A DNA stretch of 64,000 nt from Didymella arachidicola (taxonomy: Eukaryota; Ascomycota; Dothideomycetes; Pleosporales; Didymellaceae). Made by a program: the position numbers and the translations under genes. Positions within the stretch are counted from its first letter, which is position 1. Each line of letters opens with the position of its first letter. Positions 1 to 10,300 of this stretch are shown here, piece after piece. The stretch spans positions 1 to 64,000 of the forward strand of contig CM049999.1 of assembly GCA_016630955.3 (NCBI GenBank), given 5' to 3'. The notes below the pieces were generated by a model. That model did not search any database. It saw only the letters and a program-made list of their open reading frames with translations, and was not told where the DNA came from.

Positions 1-1599
1 GTTGTGTCCAGTCTTGCCGCAGTTCCCACAGCGCCGAACAGTTGATTAAGCTCCTAGTTGACCACCTCCACCCCGAGTCTTCTTAGATGGCTGAGCTGCC
101 ACAGACGTCTCAGCAGCTACCCGCGATGCTGCTGGGCCATACTCAAGTGTGCCACCATGCTGAATCTGCTTTCTCTTACGCGATTTTCTCTTAGTCATTA
201 CTGCTAATTGCTCTTCAAGCTCTCGCACGCGGGCCTTAATAAGGACGTTTTCGTGCAGCATCTCTTCAGCCCCTTTTACAAGCTTTGAGAACCCTTCTTG
301 CGCTGCACTTGGTGATCGTCGGAAGGAGTCGCTTACAAGCTTGGATTGAGACCCAAACTCATGTGTATTACTTGGCGTCTTAGATTGCCATGGCGTTTCG
401 GGTAGAGGTACTGCTAGTGGGATATGCAGCCGCACTTCAAGGCGATCTAACACCACCTGCGCGTTAGTAGGAACAAGCCCTGATGCCTCAAAGGCCTTTT
501 GGCAGTTAACCTTTGTAAACACATCAAGGAACGCGTCCCTAAAGGCTGGTAGGAAGCCTTCCTTGTTAATGTGGAAGACGCGTTGGCGTGCTAAGTCTCA
601 AACGCGTTGGGAGTACTTGCGCTTCAACGGCGAGAAACAGACCACGTTAAGTGGCTGGAGGATGTGCAATGAGTGAGGTGGCATGCAGAGAGTGAGGATT
701 TTGTTCTCCAGGCAATAGTCCTTGAACTCCTGGTTGAGGTGGCTCACATGGCCGTCTAAGATGAGCAACCTGTACACCCCCACCTGACGCGTCTTTGTAT
801 GCGCGTCAAAGTGCTTCAACCACTTAAGGCCAAGCGCGTTGTTTGTCCAGCCGTTCTCAGAGACTAAGAGCTTCCAGTTGTATGGTATATCTGTCTCCTC
901 GTACCAGGCAGAGATGTGGACGCGTCCTTTGTAGATGATGAAAGGCGGGGTTGCATACCCAGCGGCGCAGATGCTCTGGATAACGGTAACCCACTCGCGA
1001 TCGCCTGGCTGAACAAGCTCTGGCCGAGCACGTCTCTCTGAGCCTGTGACAACCTTTGAAGACGAAGCGACGCCTATCTGAAACCCAGTTTCATCAAAGT
1101 TATGCACGTCGTTGTTGTAGACGCCGTACTTGACTTTAGTGTCCTCCACTAGCTTGAACCACGCGCTGATTATCTCAGGATCTTCCTGTAGTATCCTCTG
1201 TCTATCCTTGGCTCGATTGAAGGCCATTTTGAGCTCGTCTGAACGCATTACAAGCCTGCTGGCCCATAGTTTGCCAACAGGCTCTCCACTACGCACACTA
1301 AGTATCTTATCAGCTATATCTGCTACCTCACATAGCTGGGGCGCAAATCCTCGCGAATCAAGGTCAAGTATATACCGGACAATTGTCTGCTCCTCTGGTA
1401 TAGTAAGTTTCTGGCAATTGGCGCGTACGTCTGGTTGAAACGTGATATTGCGAAGGCGATCAGAGACCCGCTGATGAGGTACGTTCAACGCTCTAGCAGC
1501 GCTGCGGATACTGCGAAATTGGCCAGCGTAAAAGGCCTGGATAGCAAGGATAACTCTGCCTTCTCTAGTAGTATTCTGAAGTTGTTGTTGTTAAGGCAT
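1..1599 (-). pseudogene. Pogo-A transposase (HTH + DDE_1 + CCHC knuckle), broken by three nonsense codons
   Basis: One reading frame from ATG at 1597-1599 to the window start carries a pogo transposase: an N-terminal helix-turn-helix half, a DDE_1 core with aspartates in NFDETGFQIG, LLILDGHVSH and QPLNVVCF (the third motif has Asn where relatives have Asp), a basic coiled region (KRKSRKRKQ) and the start of a C-terminal zinc knuckle (CGNCGKTGHN). Three in-frame stops interrupt it: TAA at 1591-1593 (codon 3, probably from CAA), TGA at 598-600 (probably CGA) and TAA at 46-48 (probably CAA). All are explained by C-to-T changes; no frameshift is needed. The D-to-N change also suggests inactivity. 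Confidence 0.85.
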
Positions 1600-1681
1600 G
1601 TTGTGTTAGGGTAAAAGGTGGTTGTGCCAAGAGAAAGTGGCCGGTTCGGTGATATGGCCGGCTCGGTGATAATCTACGTTA
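1..1681 (-). mobile_element. Pogo-A: decayed pogo/Fot1-type DNA transposon, 3' end beyond the window
   Basis: The 5' terminal inverted repeat (TIR) lies at about 1638-1681 and reads, on the minus strand, TA-ACGTAGATT followed by two adjacent 17-bp units (1655-1671 and 1638-1654) that differ at one base (TGGCCGGYTCGGTGATA on the plus strand). The TA target duplication is at 1680-1681. The transposase runs leftward and passes the window start inside its zinc-knuckle coding sequence, so the other TIR is not visible. A 61-bp AT-rich spacer separates this copy from the next element. Confidence 0.85.
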
Positions 1682-1742
1682 CTATAATAATATAAGTATA
1701 TAACTATAGTATTATAGTAATATTATAGTTTTATAGTAATAT

Positions 1743-3597
1743 TATAACGTGAGTGCATAGCGAGTGACGCGGATAAGCGAGTGACGCGCCCAAACAAGCC
1801 GATGGGTCTACCTACCTTCAAACCTCAATGGATTAACCACTAGACCTTGAATTACTTCCAAATGAAGAGAGAATCAATCTTGCACTCCAAGCAATTAAAA
1901 AACCTCAAGAACTAAGCGTGCGACGCGCTGCTGTAGTTTACAAGGTCTCAGAGGCAACTCTCCGCCGCCGACGCGCTGGAACGCGATCAACACGCGATAC
2001 CCACCCCAAATCATCGAATCTTACTAAGGCAGAAGAGCAGACCCTTGTAAAGTACATAAGGAAGCTTGACCAGCAAGGATCTAGCCCAACGCTTCGTTGG
2101 GTTGAAGATATAGCTAATCAACTGCGCGCTGCACGCGACGCAGGCCCTGTTGGCTTGCGATGGGCCTCAAACTTCGTTAAACGCGAGCCTGGAGTGAAAT
2201 CGCGAATAACTCGACAGAGGGATCGCCAGAGAGTCCTCTGCAGCGACCCAGCTGTCGTTGAGCCCTGGTTTGACCTGGTACAGAACGTTAAGGCCAAGTA
2301 CGGTATCCTGGACGAAGATACCTACAACTTTGACGAGACTGGCTTCACTATGGGCGTTGGAAGTCGAGTCAAAGTAGTTACTGCATCAGAGAGACGTACT
2401 GAGCCTATTGGAGTCCAGCAGGGAGATCGTGAGTGGGTGACTCTGATCGCTGCGATCAACGCGATGGGCTGGGCAATCGCGCCCTACCTTATCTTCAAAG
2501 CGAAGAACCACGACGAAGCTTGGTTCCCTAATTTGAAGCCCCAATGGCGCATTAGGGTAAGTGACAACGGCTGGACTACCAACGAGCTTGGTGTAGCCTG
2601 GCTCAGGCACTTTATTAAGCGGATCAAAGGCCAGAGGGTAGGTAGCTACGTGCTGCTGATACTTGACGGCCACGAGAGCCACAAGTCGCTCTCTTTCCAG
2701 GAGCTTTGCGAGCAGAACAAGATAATTACCCTCTGTATGCCTCCGCACTCGTCACACATCCTTCAGCCGCTTGACGTGGGTTGTTTTGCCCCCCTGAAGC
2801 GAGCGTACAGCAGAGAGATCAGAGGCTTGGCATTAGACCATATTAGCAGAATTAACAAGAAAGCCTTCATCGCGACCTTTGCAAAGGTATTTGAGCAGGC
2901 GTTTTTAAAGTCAAACATCACAGCAAGCTTTAAGGCAACTGGATTAGTGCCTAGAGATCCATCGGTGGTGCTATTAAAGCTTGATGTTAAGGTCCGCACG
3001 CCAACACCGCCGCTCTTAGAGGAGCTCGAATGGAACCCTAAGACACCCACCAACGCTAATGAGATCCAGGCTTAATCAACGCTGCTTCGCGATCGTATTC
3101 AAAAGCACTAAGGATCGTCACCAACTCCGATGGTTGAGATCGTTGATCAGCTGCAGAGAGGCACGGCAATGCTGCTGCATGGGCAGACGTTATTAGCAGC
3201 CCGAGTGCTGCAGCTTGAAGCGTCAAATAAAGCAGCCTCTGAGCGTAAATCACGGAAAAGAAAGCGTATTCAGAAGGGCGGAGACCTGTCAAAGGAAGAG
3301 GCAGAGGACTTAATAGCTCAACGCGACGTTAAGGCGCAGGTTGAAGGGGAGAGTCGTGAGGGTAGGGTTCGAACAGGTGCAGGCAAGAGCGGTAAAAGGC
3401 ACTGTAAGCGCTGCGGAGAGATTGGTCACAATTCGCGCACTTGTAAGAAAGATGTAGTAGAGGTTAGCGATTAATATTCTGTACTGTAAGCTACAGTACA
3501 ACGTTGTGGTGTTGTACTGTTGCAGTTAGTAGGCCTAACAGCTTATTAGGGCGCGTCACTCGCTTATCCGCGTCACTCGCTATGCACTTACGTTATA
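1743..3597 (+). mobile_element. Pogo-B: complete but mutated pogo/Fot1-type transposon
   Basis: 49-bp TIRs at 1743-1791 and 3549-3597 match with one visible mismatch (position 9, G versus A). The tip reads TATAACGT, so the TA target duplication is included. Inside each TIR the 13-mer AGCGAGTGACGCG occurs twice (1759 and 1776), a 17-bp period. Internal length about 1.76 kb, filled by one transposase frame. A more decayed copy of the same family spans 4365-20107. Confidence 0.9.
1828..3474 (+). pseudogene. Pogo-B transposase, three CAA-to-TAA type stops
   Basis: Starting at ATG 1828 a single frame of about 548 codons aligns end to end with the intact transposases at 24761-26395 and 31339-32991. 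It has an HTH_psq/CENP-B-type N-terminus (RRAAVVYKVSEATLRRRR), a DDE_1 core with aspartates in YNFDETGFTMG, LLILDGHESH and QPLDVGCFAP, a basic segment (RKSRKRKRIQ) and a CCHC knuckle (CKRCGEIGHNSRTC). Stops at 1834-1836, 3073-3075 and 3109-3111 are all TAA, and the last two sit where the intact relatives have Gln. The copy is inactive, but only by point mutation. Confidence 0.88.
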
Positions 3598-3616
3598 GCT
3601 AATTTGCTTATGCAAC

Positions 3617-4080
3617 TGTTGAAGTCGTACTTTAAGCAAAGCTCGTAAGCACTAATTCTATTGGTTCTTGGGGATGAATACAGTAACAGGGACACGAGGG
3701 GTTGGTTGCAATAAGGTGTACAGATATGATCTGTTAGTCTCGAAGGCAGGGGGTAATAATAAGTAGTACAGAGTAGACTGTCTAGCTCGAAGGTTGGGTT
3801 TAAGATCTAAAGACAAACTTAATAACTTAGGATTAAACACGAACTGTAAGAGTTGTGTTCCTACTAGAATATATAGTGAAGAGATCCGTGGCTGCTATCA
3901 CGCAGTATCCCAACCACCTGTAATTTCCTAGGTGTTAAGGGTACCTCGTGAGGCCGGGTCACCTTGCATATCCAGAGGTGTTCATGCTTGGCAAGGTGAC
4001 CGTCACGTGACTGTAACACGCTGTTATCCTTAGCGGTGCCCCGCTTCCTATTAGTACCTGTTCTCTTAGAGATCGTAACA
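3617..4080 (-). repeat. Solo LTR (type D) of the Gypsy-1/2/3 family
   Basis: 464 bp bounded by TGTTGAAG...CGTAACA on the plus strand, so the LTR reads on the minus strand (TGTTACG...TTCAACA). The part at 3617-3861 is the R/U5 region shared with the other three LTRs; 3862-4080 is a U3 related to that of Gypsy-1 only at its tip and carries five AGGTG/CACCT motifs. G-to-A and C-to-T differences from the intact LTRs indicate RIP-type ageing. The flanks (GCAAC and CCGGC) do not form a target-site duplication. Confidence 0.85.
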
Positions 4081-4364
4081 CCGGCTCGCTATATATGTAC
4101 GTTATAGCTATAGTATTTATAAAGTTATTAAGAAAAAGGCTAATTCTTAGCAAAAGTAATTAGCTTGCCTATTAATTAGCTTGTCTATAGGGTACGTTAT
4201 AGTTATTCTACTACTATATATTAGTAGAAAGAAAGAAAGCTAAAGAAAAGAATTATACTCTTTATAGATCTCTAGATATATATAAAGATAGTTAAAGTAT
4301 ATAAATAGTAGAACTATCTTATTAAGAGGCGTTTCTTACTTATAGGTAGAAGATATTAGGTAAG
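4081..4364. other. AT-rich spacer without a recognisable gene
   Basis: About 280 bp of AT-rich sequence between the solo LTR and the decayed pogo relic. No open frame or TIR is supported; it may be RIP-degraded repeat DNA. Confidence 0.6.
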
Positions 4365-4578
4365 TAACGTAAGTGTATAGCAAGTAGCGCGGCTAGGCAA
4401 GTAGCGCGCCCTAACAAGCTATTAGGCCTACCAACCTTTAAACTACAATAGATTAACAACTAGACCTTAAATTGCTTCTAAAAGAAGAGAGAATTAAGCT
4501 TACCCTTTAGGCATTTAAAAAATCTAAAGAGTTAAGCGTGCAACGCGCTGCTGTAGTCTATAAAGTGCTAGAGACAAC

Positions 4579-5047
4579 TGTTACGATCTCTGAAGGAAAC
4601 AAGGTACTGATGGGAAGCGGGGCAAGCGCTTGGATGACAGCGTGTCACGTGTCACGTGACATGCGTCGACATCCCGCCAAGAAGCGTCATCCCAAGAATC
4701 ACAGGATGCCACCACATCCCGGGAAGACAATGCATCCCGAGTTACAAGGGAACAAGGCGCATTAAGGGATACTCTAGCTTTCCTACTAAGTATATATTCT
4801 AGTAGGAACACAACTCTTACAGTGTGTGTTCAACCTAAGTTATCAAGTTTGTCTTTGGATCTCAAACCCAACCTTCGAGCTAGACAGTCTACTCTGTACT
4901 ACTCATCGTTACCCTGCTCTCAAGACTGACAGATCGTATCTGTACACCTTATTGCAACCAACCCCCTCGGCTTCCTGTCACCGTACTCATCCCTGAGAAC
5001 CAATAGAATTAGTGCTTACGAGCTTTGCTTAAAGTACGACTTCAACA
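4579..5047 (+). repeat. Gypsy-1 5' LTR (type A U3)
   Basis: 469 bp, TGTTACG...TTCAACA. U3 (about 4579-4803) contains an inverted CACGTG-rich stretch (TGTCACGTGTCACGTGACA at about 4653-4671) and four direct CATCCC motifs (4670, 4688, 4715, 4733), then a TATA box (TATATAT, 4791-4797). The shared R/U5 block begins with GGAACACAAC at about 4804. GTGTTCAA at 4826-4833 lies where the 5' end of the transcript is expected and is complementary to the primer-binding site. Confidence 0.93.
4670..4797 (+). promoter_or_regulatory. Gypsy-1 U3 promoter: CATCCC repeats plus TATA box
   Basis: Four CATCCC direct repeats (4670-4675, 4688-4693, 4715-4720, 4733-4738) and two GGATG half-matches precede TATATAT at 4791. 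These motifs are absent from the U3s of the sister LTRs, which have different repeats at the same place. A role as regulator binding sites is inferred from position and repetition only. Confidence 0.5.
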
Positions 5048-5049
5048 TT

Positions 5050-5057
5050 TTGAACAC
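5050..5057 (+). other. Putative self-priming primer-binding site
   Basis: TTGAACAC begins 2 nt after the 5' LTR. It does not begin with TGG as tRNA-primed elements usually do, but it is the exact reverse complement of GTGTTCAA (4826-4833) in R. This matches the Tf1/sushi mode, in which the mRNA 5' end folds back to prime minus-strand synthesis. The same pair exists in Gypsy-2 (19294-19301 with 19518-19525). Confidence 0.55.
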
Positions 5058-5064
5058 CCCCAAG

Positions 5065-7317
5065 ATGAGTACTACCTCAGGATCCCGTGCTACCCCAAGC
5101 AACTCCAACGCATCACGCCGTACGGCTGATGACGATCTCGACATGGACGAGGAGGCAGCGGCGCCTGCCCCTACCAGTGTTTACCCAGTGGCTAAACCCG
5201 AGGCCTTTGATGGCACTCGCGACAAGCTGGAAGACTGGCTCATGAAGTTCGATCTGTTTTTCATGTTCCAAGGAGAACGCATCCCAGAGGAAAAGCGTGT
5301 CACTTTCGTGAGTACGTTTATGAAGGATCGCGCGTTCACTTGGATCAAACCCTTTATTCGCCGTTACCACGACGGAGCAAGCAACTCAGCAGATATCGAC
5401 CCATGGATCGAAGACTTCGATCTGTTCAAAGAACAGATTCGCCAAGTATTTGGAGTGCACAACGAACCAACCATCGCCCGACGCGAGATTCAGCGCATCC
5501 GACAAACTGCGTCCGCCGCCGACTACGCTGCCAAGTTTCAGCAAGTAGCTACGTTCACCGGCTGGGACGACGTTGCGCTGATGACCATGTTCAAACAAGG
5601 CCTTAAGCCCAAGGTCAAAGAAGAGCTCATGCGGACTGCCGCATCCACCGATACCTTCGACGCGCTAGTAAATGAAGCAATCAGTATCGACGTCAAGCTC
5701 TACGACCTTCAGCAAGAATTAAGAGAGGACCCTCGTGTGCGAGTCGTGACTCAGGTCACTCGCCCACCCCAGGCTCCACGCAACCAGTGGCGCAACAACA
5801 ACTACCGCCGTGGTCAACGTGGTGGCCTTTACCAAGCCAACATGGGACGCCGTGTCCACAACGATACGAACAGTGGATACTACGGTCCTGCAGCAATGGA
5901 CCTCTCCAACATTAACAAAGGACCTGAACGATGGAATGAGAAAAAGAAGGGTAGTAATAACCGCGGTGATAAGTCTTCAGTGACTTGTTACGGCTGTGGC
6001 AAGCCAGGCCACTACGCCCGCGACTGTCGCATGAAGAACAAAGTAACCAGGCAGCTGAACATGCTGGCTCATGACGACAGCGGCGACCAAGAGTGGGAGG
6101 TCGTTACTAATGAGATGGGACGTCTCATGGAAGACCCCACTTCCGGACTCGACAACGACTACATCGAGGAGTCCGATGAGGATGCTCCAAGCAAGCAAAT
6201 CCGGTCACCAACACCCTACCCTAAAATGGAATGGATTGACAATGATCCCCGCCAACACCATGTGGTAGAGTGCGACATTAAGGACGGCAGCATTATTGTC
6301 GGTAAACGATACTACGATTCCTTTTTCCGGCTCAACGACAAGTACTATTTAAAGGAAGGGAAACGTTTAATTGTATGCGACAAAACGCAACATAGTCAGG
6401 ACATGATGGTCTCGCGCGACCAATCCACCCAGACTCCTGCTTTCCGAGAACCCAAAGCACCAACGATAAACTTGACCATTGTCAACAACATCCTAGAGCA
6501 CAAGGGAGAAGCGTCATCCGTTACTATCCAGACACCAAGCCTACAGGATGTCGAGTCTGTCCGTGATTGGATGACGGAAGAAAATATTCAACGGTCAAGA
6601 CGGTACTTGCTCGGTGACCCCGAAGCACTTGAGAGATTCGACCAACAGGTAGCCAATGCACAGAAAACCAACAAAGAATGGCACACGGAAGACTTTATCC
6701 GCTGGAAAGAAAGCAACTCCGCAACTCAGCAACAGCTGGACGACTACAACTTATACGCTCGAAGTCGAGACGAACCCGACTTCGACCGACAGCCCGCTTT
6801 GCCAACGACGAGCTATACGTCGAAGCTGTTCCAGGATATTCGAAACCCGTACCATTCTCGACTACCACCTACGCAGTGCTACCACGAAGCCTGCGAAGAC
6901 CACAGACAGTACAAACTGGACAGTGGATGGTTTCCGAGTAAGCCCGAGGGCTGCGAGGAATACTGGTGGGAATGTACGGATACCTATTGCGCAGAGCACT
7001 TGTGGGATAAGCGCACGAATCTCCACTTTCCAGGAATTGAATGTGTAGAAGACATATTCAACATGCACATGGTCCAAAACGAGAGGTGCTACGGCCAAGA
7101 ATGGGCTGAGTGCTTCCATCCGAAGTGCAGGAACCACGAGACACTAAAACGCCTGAGCGGTTTTATGCCCCAGGACGAGTCTTTTTTAGACATATGGCAA
7201 ACGGACGCCAAGGACAACCCGGACGAGAGCTTTTTCTCAACGCAGTCCAGGGCTCCCGGAATCGACGTCAGGATTCCAATGAGGCCCAGTCCCTCATCAA
7301 ATTCCCTGTTGTGCTAG
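5065..7317 (+). CDS. gag: Gypsy-1 Gag
   Basis: 750-aa capsid/nucleocapsid protein; ATG at 5065 chosen as the first after the primer site. The N-terminal half carries a retrotransposon Gag region (KLEDWLMKFDLFFMFQGE and onward), followed by one CCHC zinc knuckle (CYGCGKPGHYARDC, about residues 308-321). The long tail is unusual: about residues 606-692 hold three C-x4-C-x2-H modules (CYHEACEDH, CTDTYCAEH, CFHPKCRNH), the last two preceded by another Cys and a Trp-x-Glu, which suggests extra zinc sites. The last 130 nt overlap the pol frame after a TTTTTTA slip site. About 97% identical to the Gypsy-2 Gag by eye. Confidence 0.92.
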   Translation: MSTTSGSRATPSNSNASRRTADDDLDMDEEAAAPAPTSVYPVAKPEAFDGTRDKLEDWLMKFDLFFMFQGERIPEEKRVTFVSTFMKDRAFTWIKPFIRRYHDGASNSADIDPWIEDFDLFKEQIRQVFGVHNEPTIARREIQRIRQTASAADYAAKFQQVATFTGWDDVALMTMFKQGLKPKVKEELMRTAASTDTFDALVNEAISIDVKLYDLQQELREDPRVRVVTQVTRPPQAPRNQWRNNNYRRGQRGGLYQANMGRRVHNDTNSGYYGPAAMDLSNINKGPERWNEKKKGSNNRGDKSSVTCYGCGKPGHYARDCRMKNKVTRQLNMLAHDDSGDQEWEVVTNEMGRLMEDPTSGLDNDYIEESDEDAPSKQIRSPTPYPKMEWIDNDPRQHHVVECDIKDGSIIVGKRYYDSFFRLNDKYYLKEGKRLIVCDKTQHSQDMMVSRDQSTQTPAFREPKAPTINLTIVNNILEHKGEASSVTIQTPSLQDVESVRDWMTEENIQRSRRYLLGDPEALERFDQQVANAQKTNKEWHTEDFIRWKESNSATQQQLDDYNLYARSRDEPDFDRQPALPTTSYTSKLFQDIRNPYHSRLPPTQCYHEACEDHRQYKLDSGWFPSKPEGCEEYWWECTDTYCAEHLWDKRTNLHFPGIECVEDIFNMHMVQNERCYGQEWAECFHPKCRNHETLKRLSGFMPQDESFLDIWQTDAKDNPDESFFSTQSRAPGIDVRIPMRPSPSSNSLLC

Positions 7318-10300
7318 AAGGCACCAGGATGACGGCATTGTTGGACTCAGGAGCACAGAGCAACTACGTGTCTCAATCCGCTATCGCGCAAGCAGGCTTG
7401 CAGAAGCGAAGAAAGGAGGAACCATACCCTTTACGAGTAGCCAACGGAGAACCAATGCCAGGAGAGTCGACTGTGACCCACGATGTGGTACAGCGACGTC
7501 TGAAAGTATTCAACCACGAGGAATTGATAGACCTAGATGTTCTGGGAACGGCCGCCCATGATATCATATTAGGACTCCCTTGGTTAAGAGAGCACAATCC
7601 ATGGATCGACTGGAAGAACCAGCGAATAACGCTCACGTGTCACGGATCAGGTACACCCGGACAGCGACCCGCGCAGCTCACGACGCAGCTGGTGGATGAG
7701 AAGGAGATCAACAACATCTCTTCGAACAAGACGCGCCAAGTTAGAGCGGTCGACCGCGCAGATACCAACCAGCCCCAGGATCACAAAGCGACGGTTAAGG
7801 AGAACAGTACAACTCCTGACATCCCGGATGAATACAGAGAGTTTATAGACCTCTTCCGCGATGAGAAGACTGCGAAGGCATTACCGCAGCACCAGGAATG
7901 GGACCACGAGATTAAGCTCGAGGAAGGCAAGAAGCCCCCATTCGGGCCAATATACCAGATGTCAGAAAAGGAACTTGAGGAGCTGCGCAACTACCTTAAG
8001 GAGAACCTCGACAAAGGATTCATTCGAGAATCAGAATCCCCAGCAGGATTTCCCGTTCTATTCGTGCCAAAGAAAGATGGCAAGTTACGACCTTGCATCG
8101 ATTACCGAAAGCTCAACGATATCACGATTAAGAATCGTTACCCGCTACCGAACATCAGCGAACTTCAGGATCGGTTAGCCGGAGCACAGTACTTCACTGC
8201 GTTAGACCTAAGAGGAGCATACAACCTTATCCGCATGAAGGAGGGCGAAGAATGGAAGACGGCGTTTAGAACCCGTTATGGTCATTACGAGTATTTGGTT
8301 ATGCCATTCGGGCTCACCAACGCACCAGCGACATGTCAGGCCTTAATCAACAACGTACTAAGGGCACACTTGGACATTACCGTGGTAGCATACCTCGATG
8401 ACATCCTAGTGTACAGCAAAACACTAGAAGAGCATGTCGAACACGTACGACAAGTGCTTGCCTGCCTAGGAGCAGCGCACCTACGTTTGAAACCCGAGAA
8501 GTGCGAGTGGCACAAGGAGGAAGTCGAATTCCTAGGGTTTGTAGTAGGACGATACGGAGTCAAGATGAGCCAAGAAAAGATTCAGGTTGTAAAAGATTGG
8601 CCAACACCCAAAACCGTTAAGAACATCCAAGAGTTCCTTGGGTTTGTCAACTTCAACCGACGCTTCATCAAGGATTACTCCACGAAGGCCTTGCCGCTTA
8701 CGAAACTTACGCGGAAGGACACACCCTTCAAGTGGGGCGAGGATCAGGACAAAGCTTTCGAAACACTAAAGCAAGCTTGTGTAGATCCACCCACATTGGT
8801 TACATTCAGGAGCGGAGAGCCGCTGCGAATGGAAACAGATGCCTCAGATTTGGCATTAGGAGCATGCATTACACAAGAACGAGATGGTCAATGGCACCCG
8901 ATTGCCTACTACTCACGCAAGTTCTCAGGACCCGAAGAACGATACGACGTACACGACAAAGAACTACTCGCGATCGTATCCGCCCTAGAACATTGGCGAG
9001 TCTACGCTGAAAGTTGTTCGGAACTTACGATCTACACGGATCACAAAAACCTGGTACACTTCACGACGACAAAGGTATTGAACAGACGACAAGTACGATG
9101 GTCCGAGACCCTCGGACAATACAAATTCAAGATCCTCTATACACCAGGAAAGGACAACGGCAGAGCCGACGCACTCAGTCGACGACACGACCTCGCAGGA
9201 TCCAAGACGATCAACGAATCGGCGATCCTTGGTATCAATAGCGACGGATCGTTAGGACCATCCCAGCAGCTCAACAATATGATGATAGTACGCCAAGAAC
9301 ATCATGTACCATCACAGGTACCAGAGGAACTGGAAGAAGAAGTCATAAGCAGTCACCACGATGACCCGCTTCATGGACACCCCGGTATCACCAGAACAAT
9401 GGAACTCATCAAGAGACATTACGAGTTCCCGAACATGCGCGACAAGGTCGCCAAGTTCATCAAGAATTGCGTAAGCTGTCAACAGAACAAACACAGCACG
9501 CACGCCAAGTATGGAGAAGCACAGGCAATGGAGCCGCCAACGGCACCATGGACGAACATCACGATGGATTTCGTTACACAGCTACCTGTTTCCAAGGATC
9601 CTGTAACAGGATACACCTACGACTCAATCTTCGTTGTAGTTGATCGATTCACGAAAGCCGCTGAGTTTGTGCCTTTCCGCCACAGCTACACTGCAGAGCA
9701 GCTCGCACGAGTATATCTGGATAGGATTGTTCGACACCACGGCATTTCCGAATCAATCATCAGCGATAGAGACAAGTTGTTTACATCAAACTACTGGACC
9801 ACGCTGTTAGCAGCTATTGGTACCAAGAAAAAACTGTCAACCGCGTATCATCCGCAGACGGATGGCCAAACAGAACGAGTGAACCAAACAATGGAGACGT
9901 ACCTCCGCATCTACTGCAACCAGCAGCAAGACAACTGGGTTTCACTGCTACCTATGGCACAAATCGCGTACAACAACAAATTGTCGGAAGCAACAGGCGT
10001 GACACCGTTCTTTGCAAACCACGGGAGACACCCAAATCTCTTTACCAGATCATTGGACAGTAACATTCAAACGGAATCAGCGATTAACTCAGTCGAAGCA
10101 CTGAAGGAAGTACACAGAAAATCGCTCGATAACATCGCTAAAGCTCAGTCACGGAGCATCTCTTATGTTAACAAGAAACGAAAAACGGCGCCTCTGCTAA
10201 AGGAGGGGGATAAAGTGTATCTCCTTACGAAAAACCTACGCACACGGCGACCAACGAAAAAACTGGACAAAGTCAAGGTCGGACCATTTTTCATTTCCCA

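Noticed and set aside
4581..4811. Short frames inside the LTRs (76 and 68 aa), seen again at 11287 and 12682
   Set aside because: They fall in the LTR, change with U3 type and have no protein-like pattern.
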